64,000 nt of DNA, taken from Gymnogyps californianus. Lineage: Eukaryota > Chordata > Aves > Accipitriformes > Cathartidae. Below the pieces are notes generated by a model, which saw only the letters and a list, made by a program, of their open reading frames with translations, was not told the origin of the DNA and did not search any database. The translations under genes were made by a program, and so were the position numbers. The DNA lies in contig NC_059477.1 of the NCBI RefSeq assembly GCF_018139145.2, positions 42,221,502 through 42,285,501 on the forward strand. Reading direction: 5' to 3'. Of this stretch, positions 52,501 to 62,200 are shown one piece after another (positions within the stretch are counted from its first letter, which is position 1; each line of letters begins with the position of its first letter).

Positions 52501-52921
52501 AAGCACTGGGTACAGCAAAACTTTGTCAACCTCTGGGCTCTGCAAACAAAGAAAATTGATGAAAATCTGCCTGGTTTTCCATGGGGCTAATGGAACTATA
52601 ATCCTCGCAGGCCACAGCTCGGAAGTAGACAGACCAGGTGGATTGCTCTAAAGATCTCAGAAGCAAGCAAGAAAGAGCACTTTAAAAATAACTCTGAAAT
52701 ACCACATTTTTATGCCACCCGAAAACGTAACCTTTGTTTTTCTTTTTCTTGTCCCAGGCAATGTTATGACCTTGAAGTTTTTGACAGATGCCTCAGTGAC
52801 TGCTGGTGGTTTTCAAATTAGATATATTACTATGGACATGCCTTCAAAGTCAAGTGATGGCAAGAATACAACATCCCCAGGAAAAACAAACTTCTTATCT
52901 GGAAAATTTGGTATTATGTGA
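40502..52921 (+). CDS. TNFAIP6: TNFAIP6 / TSG-6, secreted hyaluronan-binding protein (complete, six exons)
   Basis: The exons 40502-40595, 46458-46595, 47943-48104, 50307-50535, 51620-51660 and 52758-52921 join in frame to 275 residues (human 277). A signal peptide (residues 1-17, ending AQA before WGFKDG) is followed by a Link module (about 36-129) and a CUB domain (about 135-247). All four Link cysteines (VCEYEGG, HVCAAGW, NCGFGK, YCYNP) and four CUB cysteines (ECGG, ICYW, ACMA, FCGD) are present. Ser28, the acceptor for inter-alpha-inhibitor heavy chains in human TSG-6, is kept in HNSIWL at the same residue number. The protein binds hyaluronan and transfers heavy chains in extracellular matrix during inflammation and ovulation. 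The motif LNRSE offers the conserved N-glycosylation site. The C-terminal tail (GKFGIM) differs from human, as expected of this variable end. Confidence 0.97.
46458..46595 (+). CDS. TNFAIP6: TNFAIP6 exon 2 (Link module, first half)
   Basis: Acceptor GTCCCACAG, donor ATAG|GTTCGA, phase 1 to 1. Encodes ERAAGVYHRESRSGKYQLTY and continues to LEAARKI. The donor is weak after the GT, but the junction residues match human exactly. Confidence 0.96.
47943..48104 (+). CDS. TNFAIP6: TNFAIP6 exon 3 (Link module, second half)
   Basis: Acceptor CTGTTGCAG, donor AACG|GTGCGT, phase 1 to 1. Encodes GFHVCAAGWMAKGRVGYPIV through AYCYNPN. Near-identical to mammalian TSG-6. Confidence 0.97.
48676..48708. repeat. 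GT/GC microsatellite in TNFAIP6 intron 3
   Basis: Alternating purine-pyrimidine run mixing GT and GC steps, a potential Z-DNA sequence. Confidence 0.9.
50307..50535 (+). CDS. TNFAIP6: TNFAIP6 exon 4 (CUB domain)
   Basis: Acceptor TTCTCTTAG, donor GGCAG|GTAAAG, phase 1 to 2. Encodes KECGGIFTDSKHVFKSPGYP through DINGFVGR, including acidic residues FDVEDD and EIYDSYDD typical of the calcium-binding CUB loop. Confidence 0.97.
51620..51660 (+). CDS. TNFAIP6: TNFAIP6 exon 5 (CUB, 41 bp)
   Basis: A 41-bp exon between TTTTTTCCAG and CACAG|GTAATA. Encodes FCGDELPDDIIST, near-identical to human. The phase (2 in, 1 out) links exons 4 and 6. Confidence 0.95.
52758..52921 (+). CDS. TNFAIP6: TNFAIP6 exon 6 and stop
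   Basis: Acceptor TTGTCCCAG. Encodes NVMTLKFLTDASVTAGGFQI and the C-terminal tail; stop at 52919-52921. Confidence 0.96.
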
Positions 52922-53080
52922 GCGGAGTAATGAGATACACTCATAAAGAAACGTGGTTTAGAACCCAATTCAGATATCTGTTTCTTCAGATAAGACATTT
53001 TCTTCATATCTTTCTGACTTTTTATTTTCTGCTTTTATATAAGTTCTGTTAATAAAGTATACTAGGAAATAAATTATAAA
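52922..53080 (+). other. TNFAIP6: TNFAIP6 3' UTR with polyadenylation signals
   Basis: AATAAA occurs at 53051-53056 and again at 53069-53074, about 130-150 bp after the stop, in A/T-rich sequence. One of them probably ends the transcript. Confidence 0.6.
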
Positions 53081-53089
53081 ATATACTTA

Positions 53090-54850
53090 CATGAATAATA
53101 GAAGACTATTTTTAGATTACAAGTACTGTAAAAATCTGAAGAATTCATTGTTGCCAAAGATTTAAAAATTATTTTTCTATATAAACTGCTCCTTCTCCTC
53201 ATTTCTTGCACCATTTGAACAAACTTTTTGTGTGACCGTTTCAATTATTTTTAAATTTAATATGCTGTTCTCTCCTTACTCCACATATTTATTTTTTAGA
53301 TTGTTGCTTTCTTTCTTCCTGTTCTCTACACATTATTATTTTTTTAATTAACTCATTTCCCTGAACTTAAAAGGCCTTTAGAGTAAGCTTATTTTTAAGA
53401 TACAGAAATTCATCTTGTGGATGGCCTAGCAGCCACCCATGTAATTGTCTGAAGTCAGAAGACTGGGAAGCAGCATGGACAGCACAGAATCAGTTATATT
53501 ATTGTCATCATTCTGTTGCGAGATGAATCAGAAACTACTCAATGAATTTTGTCAGGGTTTCCTCATCCAGAGAAGAGATGTTCAAGCCCTTTCATTTCTC
53601 TGATTTCACTTAGTAAAGAATCAAATGAAAGACTTGGTAATGATAATAAAACTGATGAGATGAAGCATCAGAAGAAATTGCTAACTGAGTACCGGCAAAT
53701 CCGTTCAGAAGATACTGTCGAGATGCTGTATGTTGTTTACACGGGTTTTAAGAAGACTGTACTATTTTGAATTGATGAACATAAATCATTCTCCATATGT
53801 TTTTAACTTCAGTTTAAATTCCTCAGTCTGAAGCAGCATTAAAGCTACCTCTGTTTTAATCGTGTCCTGAGTTTCCAATGAATTATTTTCATTTCTTGAG
53901 GACTTTTCAGACTTTGAAACATTTTTCTTGATTTAAAGCAGTAAATAAGTTTTAAGAGTTTCTTTCTTTCGTTCTGAATGTTTTCCTGACCCCAGATCTA
54001 ATGAAGTCTAATGCCCACTGACAATCTTCCTGTGAATTATTTTTTTTTGTTTGGAGCATTGTGAATTCCTCAGAAAGAGTTTTGCACAAGAGGAGGAGAA
54101 CTCAAGCTAATCAGACCTATCTTTGTTTTATTTATTCTAATTCTCGGTTCTTTAAAATTTATTTCATCTTTGAGCTTTTATCGTTGTAATTTCACTGGGA
54201 ATATAATCCTGCTTCCTGGCTGTACTGGCGAACAATGTTGCAGCTAGCACTGCAGCTTCTCTCCCTGTCATTTCCAACTCTTCATTCATGCTTCATGTGA
54301 GCGCCGGGGAACAAAGTTCGTATCACTACATTTAATGGGATCAAGCTGCACCTAAAATCTGCTGCTGCTTTTTAATCCTGCCGCCTGGTGGACTGAATAA
54401 ACCTGTTCCCATCCTCCTGTTACAAAATGTCATTCCAGTTCTCCAAGACCAGCAAAAGTGTTTGTTAATAAGGAAAATGCATGAAGAGAACCGTTAACGT
54501 TTCGTTTATGTCCTAGGGTGGGGTTTTTTGTTGGTTTTGGGGGGTTTTTTGGGGGTTGTTTCTTTAACTGAGAAGCAACAGGTCTTGAACTGATACGGAT
54601 CAGAACCAAGGGGTGTACAGCAAATATCTGCCTGTCTGGAAAGCCCCATGGAGCCAGAGAGGTGACGCTATTTGGGGAAGAGTTTCTTTCCAGAACAGGC
54701 ACTCCTGCTAAGCATCTCCAACGCCACTATGAAGCCCTGAGGGTGACTAAGAAAGAAAAACTCAGCCGTTAATGTTACTGCTCAGGCCTCTCTCTATCCC
54801 TGAGAAACAGGGTTTCTCCGCGCTTCAGATTTGCTGCTGCTGCCGTTATT
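53090..54850. other. Intergenic TNFAIP6-RIF1
   Basis: No exon or repeat family recognised. It holds a G-run cluster on the plus strand at about 54516-54557. The A/T-rich sequence grades into GC-rich sequence approaching the RIF1 promoter. Confidence 0.55.
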
Positions 54851-55299
54851 TCATATTACACCCACAAACGCCCTGACGTCATTCACACATCCGTCACTTG
54901 TCCCCTCTCAGCGGCTTTGCCACGAGGCGGGATATACAGTGCACAGCTAAGTCCTGACATCTCCCACCCGGAGGCGACGGCGGTGGATGTTGGGCAGCGC
55001 TTGGTGCTGCAGCCATGGCGGGGAGCGAAGACCCCCAGGCACTTTCTGTTGCAGTCACTTTTCCCCGCCATTCGGAAACCCCGCACCTACTGGGGGACCC
55101 CGCGTTCGGTGGCCATCACAAAAAAAAAACAACCCACAACTGGAAACGGCTGCGGGGCTGCACGTTTCACAGCACAGACCCACATATTCGGGTCTCAAGG
55201 AATTTCAGGTTTATGTGGGTAGGTTTCTGTGGAGCTGGAGCTCAGCTAGTAACCCCTGAGCAGCTCCGGGAGGTCTAGAGATTACCTTCCCGTCACAAA

Positions 55300-56250
55300 T
55301 AAACGATTTGGAGATTGAAGGGGCCGCTGGGAGGACCGAGAGCGCCCAACGCTGAAGTCCCTCAGCTCCGCTGCCTGAGGTGACAGACAGCCCCTCGCGC
55401 GCCCCGCGTCCGGGCCGCCGCCGCCACCAATCGGCGGCGAGGGGCGGTACCCGCCGGGGGCGGGGGAAGGGGGGCGGTGCCCGAAAGGCGCGGGAAGCGA
55501 TCCATCGCTCCGCGCTCCGCCGCGCGCGGAGAAAACGCGTGGCGCCGTTCGATGTCCTCCGGCTCGGCCGCCGGCCCCTCCTCCCCGCGCTCTCATTGGC
55601 TGGGCCGGCGCAGCCGGGGCTCGCGCGCTGCCAGCCCTCGCGCGCCAGTAGCCCCCGCGCGCCGCCATCTTAGCCCGGGTAGAGGGTGCGGGGCGAGCGG
55701 CGGCTGGGCTCGGGGCTGGCGGCACTGGGCTACTCGCCCGCCCGCTCGCCTGCTCGCCGCGCAGGACCATGAGCGCTCCCGCCGCCTGCTCCAGCCTGCA
55801 GCCCCTGCTGGAGACGCTGGAGGACCCAGCCGCCCCGCCGGGGGAGCTCACCGACGCGCACCTCACTATCGTCAAGTGAGTGCGGGCCGCGGCCGCCTCC
55901 TCACGGCCGTGGGGACAGCGTGAGGGGAGCGGGGAGGCCATCGCCGCCGGAGGGGACGGCGGCCGCCCTCGGCCTGTATGGCTCCCCGCGGGGGCGGGGG
56001 GGCGGTGTGCGGACCCGGCCCGGTGGGCTCGGCCCGCGTGCGCCCGGGCCGGGGGCAGGGGAGAGCGAGCCCCCGGTAGCCGCTGCTGCCGCGGCGGAGC
56101 AGGGAGGGAAGCTTGTGCCCGGCCTGAAGTTCGGGCGGCTGGGGAGGGCTGCAGGGCTTGGGGCTGCGTGGCCGCTGGCTGGAGATCGCGGGAAACGTGC
56201 GGGCCTGGAGGGGGGGAGGGAGGGAGGCAGGGCGTCTTTTTGGTGTCTGC
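55300..56250 (+). promoter_or_regulatory. RIF1: CpG-island promoter of RIF1
   Basis: A GC- and CpG-dense block around the RIF1 start. It contains CCAAT at 55427-55431, an inverted CCAAT (ATTGG) at 55595-55599 and a YY1-type GCCGCCATCTT at 55661-55671, about 100 bp before the ATG. No TATA box is seen. These are typical housekeeping promoter elements. All long open frames here on either strand are GC-rich by-products. Confidence 0.75.
55769..55875 (+). CDS. RIF1: RIF1 coding exon 1
   Basis: Starts ATGAGCGCTCCC and encodes SLQPLLETLEDP, ending GTCAA|GTGAGT in phase 2. The similarity of LLETLEDP to human fixes the frame. The 5' end of the exon is unknown. Confidence 0.92.
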
Positions 56251-59200
56251 GCATCCGAGAGCCTCTCCTTTTGCATTTCCTGGGGAAACGGGGGAGGTGG
56301 GTGAAGGAATGTTGGGAAATAGTAACTTTTTCTAACTGGGAAAAGACTTGCATTTCAGCTTTGTGATTGGAAAGGTTAGGTTTGTTGTTGTGTTTTTCGG
56401 ATTTTGGAATGATCGTGTCTTCTCTTAATTGCATTTTTTTCTGGAAGGTACTTCTTAAATGTAAGGTTCTGCTTTTACCTGGATCTTTCAAATTTGTTAG
56501 CACATGCAAAGGCACTATCTCTTTCCATCAGGATCTCCCTTGAGTTCCTGTCTTTGAATTTTGTAGTAACTTTTAAAGCTGTAACTGCGTAGATATCAGC
56601 GATACTAAGCACACTATAAGATTTCACAGGTTTCTAATAATAACTGACAAAAAAAAAAGGTCCTAACTTAAAGATAGTATTAAGCAACAACAGATTTCTC
56701 AGGTTGTCTTCTGGATGATGGCACTTAAGATGGTTGTTTTTTGCTATGTGAAACTGATTGTTAACGTTTCATAGGATAAGTATAGCTTTTCTGTATGGAT
56801 GTTGCTCAGATGCGTGCAAAGTCATCGCTGCTAGTTGTCAAACCAGAAGTTTCCTGGAGTGGGGAGCCTGCATTCTAGAACTGCTTTTGAGTAATGTGCT
56901 TTTTAAGCTCATATATTTCTGTGGAAAGTTTATCTAATTTTCAGCAGTCATTTAAAGTTTGCATATTAACTTTTAATGTTTTTATAAAAGTTGACAAAAA
57001 ATGGAAGCCCTTAATGTTTTTTTTTTATGCTCTGTAAGCACAAAATGGGTCATTAGTCACTTCACTTTTTCCAATGTACTAGGACGTGTGTACTTTATTA
57101 TAACACAGTATTTTACTGATATGTCAGACTAACTATGTGGTGACTGGCATTTTTGCTCTTTACCTTCTTCAGTGTTGTGTTTTAGGTTTCTAAGGAAAGA
57201 AATGGTTCTGTCCTAGCTAGTGAATTGTGTATTAGAAGTTTAAAGTTATGTTAATTATAACATGTTTAACCTGTGACTGTTGCTTGTTTTCCCTTCTGCT
57301 CCTTAAAGTCGCTTGACTGGTGAGGAAGGCAAAGAATTCACTGCAGATGTCAGAAGACACTTTCCTCAACTTTGCAAAGTGTTTAAGGTATGTCTTTTCC
57401 ATTCAATTTTCTACACTTCAGTGAACAAAGGCATGTTTAGGTGGTCAAGGTCAGTGGTCATCGTAAGACTCGAATTTGAGTTCATTTAATCAGAGTTCAA
57501 GCTAGTGACATAGCAGTAAGGGTTTGTTGGCAAAATATATCTTCCACGTTATTAGAAATTACTACAGAAAAAATAAAATACAGGGTCTTGGATGTGTTCA
57601 GGCAGTGTTATGCAGTCACTGCTTTTAGAAACACTTCAGGGATTTGGAATATGCAGTAAATGTCAGATTTTTTTTTTTGAAGATTAATGTAAAGACTGTT
57701 CTTAGCCATCTTTTTTTCCCTTCCGTTTTAGACATTTAAAAACAATTGGAGAGTCGAGTGATAGTACATAACAAGGGAAGAAGTAAAGAACTTTGGATGT
57801 TTAGAACTTACTTCAGTAAAGATGTCTAAATTACAGAGAGCAAAAACGTCTTCAGAACCTCAAATTGTTTTATTGATTTGGAGCGTATGTAATCAGGAAG
57901 GGTTTCCTACATGGGTGCATTTTTCATCAAGTGTTTGCTTTTGACAGCTCTCTCTTCATTGAGCAGAAGTCTTGGTATTAAGGCAGTACTTCACAGCTAC
58001 TTCTGTAAACTGAGACTTTATGTATATGGTTTTTTTTTTTTCAGGTGCACATTTCTAGTCAAAACTCAGAGCTAAGTAATGCAGCATTACAGGCGTTAGG
58101 ATTCTGCGTTTTTAATTCAAGTATTACATCTGAATTATCTGGTAAGCAAACAAACTTCAGTGTGGATGCTGGTAATGTGTGTGTGTGTATATATGTATAT
58201 CGGAGTTCTTTCTTTATGTCTTTGTTAGCATATACTTTAGTTTCAACAAAGTTTACAGTTCCCAAGTGGTGCAGTGGTTTTGTCTCTAGTGTGAGCAGTG
58301 TGATCAGTTCACTAATTCCATCTTGTACAAAAAAATTGTAGTGTTTTTTTCATGCTGCTATGCTAATACTGTTTTACTAACTTCTAGTTTCATTAAACAC
58401 TTTGGTAGTAGTTAGGTACTGTAATTAGTTTCGTGGAACTAGTAATCAAAAAAGATGTCCAGGTGGAAAAAGAATGAAGAATGGTTTTTTTGTTTGTAGA
58501 ATTTGAGAATGCGTAGTAGTGCTTTTGAGTGTTTTCCAGCCTTTACCTGGTGATTCCTGGTTGTTACATTAAATCATAGAACGGTTTGGGTTGGAAGGGA
58601 CCTTTAAAGGTGTCGTGGTTTAACCCCAGCCGGCAACTCAGCACCATGCAGGCGCTCGCTCACTCCCCACCCTTGGTGGGATGGGGGAGAGAATTGGAAG
58701 GGTAAAAGTGAGAAAACTCATGGGTTGAGATAAAGATAGTCTAATAGGTAAAGCAAAAGCCGCACATGCAAGCAAAGCAAAACAAGGAATTCATTCACTA
58801 CTTCCCATCGGCAGGCAGGTATTCAGCCATCTCCAGGAAAGCAGGGCTCCATCACGCGTAACGGTTACTTGGGAAGAGAAACACCATCACTCTGAATGTC
58901 TCCCCCCTTCTTCTTCCCCCAGCTTTATATGCTGAGCATGACATCCCATGGTCTGGAATATCCCTTTGGTCAGTGGGGGTCAGCTGTCCCGGCTGTGTCC
59001 CCTCCCAACTTCTTGTGCACCCCCAGCCTCCTCACTGGTGGGGTGGTGTGAGAAGCAGAAAAGGCCTTGGCTCTGTGTAAGCCCTGCTCAGCAATAATGA
59101 AAACATCCCTGTGTTATCAACACTGTTTTCAGCACAAATCCAAAACATAGCCCTGTACTAGCTACTATGAAGAAAATTAACTCTACCCCAGCCAAAACCA

Positions 59201-62200
59201 GCACAAAAGGTCATCTAGTCCAACCCCAAATATTGTGCTGGTAAATATTTCAAATTAAACTAATTTAAAGTAATCCAAAATCTTATGGCCTACGTTCCTA
59301 GAAAGTGCTAAATCCCTTTAACAAAAGGTTTTGCTGCTGAGAACTTGAGGCTATGTATCAGGGTAAAAACACTGGGTTTTGTTAATAGGGGAGAGCTAAT
59401 GTCCAGGTTGGCTGGTGCTCGGGAGATACCTGTTACACGTGCCAGGGGTCAGGCATACCCAGTTGCAGTGGCATGATCGGGAGCTGCTCAGTGTCAGCTG
59501 TCTGTGGGTGCGTGTCAGATAGCGATAGACAGGTTGTGTGGTGGTGGAAGGTGGTTAAGGTTGCCTTTCGTGGGCATACAAGGAAATGTATTGTGATTTG
59601 GCTGTTGTGTGGTGCCTTGATGGTGTGGGAGTCTAAAGTGAGTCTTCAAATGGTAATAACAAATGGCATACTGTCAATTATTCTTTCTTTTCTTCCAAGA
59701 AGTGTTAAATAATCTTGGACAAATGTTCTGGAATTACCTGTATTAGAGAGAAGCTTAACCTTGGGCAAGACGGAACAAAATCGTATGTGTGGATGTGCAG
59801 AGAGCATTTTTTCATGTGACTCTGCCATTCTGTTTATTGAAATTGGTTCTTTCAGTTCTTCTGCTCAATTTTTCAGTGTGCCCTGCTTTCCTATTCAGAC
59901 AAAATTTAGCTTGATTTCCTATGAGAATGAGGCATCTGTAATAATGTCTACATGGTCCCTTTCCTTTCCCCCGTAACTTTTTTTTAGCTAGTTGATAAAT
60001 TACAGTCAATTTTGTTAGAGAATGTCAAGCTTCAGAAATAATTAAGTCCTGAAAACAGTGGAGAGTTAGGGAGAGAGGACAAAAAGCGTATGTACTTGTC
60101 GTGGTTTAACCCCAGTCAGCAGCCGAGCACCACGCAGCCGCTCCCTTGCTCCCCGCCCCCTCCCTGCTCCCGGTGGGATGGGGAGGAGAATTGGGAAAGA
60201 AGGTAGAACTCATGGGTTGAGATAAGAAGAGTTTAATAACTACAGTGAAATATAATACTAACAGTAAAATATAATAATAATAGTAATGAAAAGGAATATA
60301 ACAAGGGGGGGTGGAGAAAAAAAAACAACCAGTGATGCAGAATGCAATTGCTCATCATCCGCTGACTGATGCCAGAGCTGTGAGCCGCCCCTCCCGGCCA
60401 ACTCCCCCCAGTTTATATACTGGGCATGATGTTCTATGGTATGGAATAGCCCTTTGGCTAGTTGGGGTCAGCTGTCCTGGCCATGCTCCCTCCCAGCTTC
60501 TTGCCCACCTGCTTGCTGGCAGAGCATGGGAAACTGAAAAATCCTGAACTTAGGATAAGTGCTACTTAGCAACAACTAAAACATCAGTGTGTTATCAACG
60601 TTATTCTTGCACTAAATCCAAAACACAGCACTGTACCAGCTACTAAGAAGAGAGTTAACTCTGTCCCAGCCGAAACCAGGACAGTACTCTTGATTGAGGA
60701 AAGGAGTGTATGTGAGTTTATGTTTCTCTGATAGTGAGATCATTTACCCACGAAGCCCAAATTTGTAAGAAATGGGGTTTCATTAGTTTGGAATTTTAAA
60801 GGAATACATGATTTCTTCATCTGTCTTCCTATTTGCATGTAAGTCCTATGTTGTCCTTATTCTTTCTTCTGTAATAAGCTTACTGTTACCTCAGTTACAG
60901 CTTTACTGCCCTCTTTATTATTAAAGGCTCCTGTAGACCCTAAAATGAATTTGTGTATGTCAGTATACCAGTGAAATTGACCAAAGTGCTGCTAAATTCA
61001 CTTGAAATCCAAGTAGTTTTGAATAATTAAATATTTAGTCTTTAGCTCTAGTGGTTTTAGGTAAAATTGTCTTCTAGTTTTATGGTTTTGTGGTTTCTCA
61101 TAAAGGTAATATAGATGTACTACATTAATAGTATCTGTATATTAGTACATTCTGAGCTTTTTTGCTAGTTTTATTTTTAGAGAAATTGCCAAAAAGTAAT
61201 GTTTAAGACATTAAATGATGTCCATTGGGACTTATAGTTGAATGGATCTTTAGTAATGTTAACTGAGCAAAAAGACCCAAAACTTGCTAAGAAGCTGATT
61301 AGAATTGCATGAACAGAATTTGAGTGCTGTGCGTTCTGCTTTCAGCAACTGAAATACGAGACTTGCTTTCAATGGTGAACAGCGTTGCTGTAAAAACTTC
61401 AGACAAAAACACTCGCACTCGGGCACTTTGGGTGATCTCTAAGCAGACGTTTCCTTCTGAAGTTGTTAAAAAGGAGGTAAGTTTCTTCACTTCTTTTTTT
61501 TTTTTTTTTGGTGTGGCCTAGGGAGATGAGGCTTGTGCAATCTCTTGGTCGCTCTCCACTCAGTAGCTTTTGAATATGAAGGTAGTTTTCCATCAAATTT
61601 GACAGCCAAGTATAGGGCCTAAGTTCTTGGAGAAATTGTAAGGGCAGCTACAGAGGGAAAAGAGCCAACAAATTATTGCTTCCCTTGAGAGAGAAGCTGC
61701 AATGTGGGCAATTCTGTTAGATACCAGTGAAGCAGCATAGGGGAGAAATGTTGTGAATATTCCAGTTTGGTCAGAGCTCTAACCTTAAAACTAGACCTAG
61801 ACCGAGCATCATCCAAACACAGGGCACAGTCCTGGGAAACAATTTCATAATTCCAGCTCCTCGTGGAAATATTTGTATCTAGGTGCTCACTCTAAAGTTT
61901 TTATCTTATTTCCTCAGGTGTCCACTATTATTTCTACCCTTGAAACGATACTTACTAAGGGAGATGTACAGTCTATGGTGGTTGAATACGAAGCACTAAA
62001 TGTTGTTATACGGTATGTGCACTGCAATATTAAATTGTTAAAATAGATGCTTAGTTTTTTTGTGAAACTATTGAAACAAAATCTTAGTGGCACTAAGTAT
62101 TCTACAGAAAATTTTTTTGAATGCTCTTTGAATTGTTCAATACATTCAGGACTGTTTTCCCACAGTGTTTTGTATGTCAGTCAGTAGAACAGAGTGAAAT

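Noticed and set aside
55282..56515. Open frames up to 219 codons around the RIF1 promoter
   Set aside because: The same CpG-island effect; only the frame beginning at 55769 matches RIF1.
58611..60683. The two RIF1-intron LTRs as the ends of one provirus
   Set aside because: Each has its own different five-base duplication, and the 0.9 kb between them has no retroviral coding sequence and includes CR1 text.
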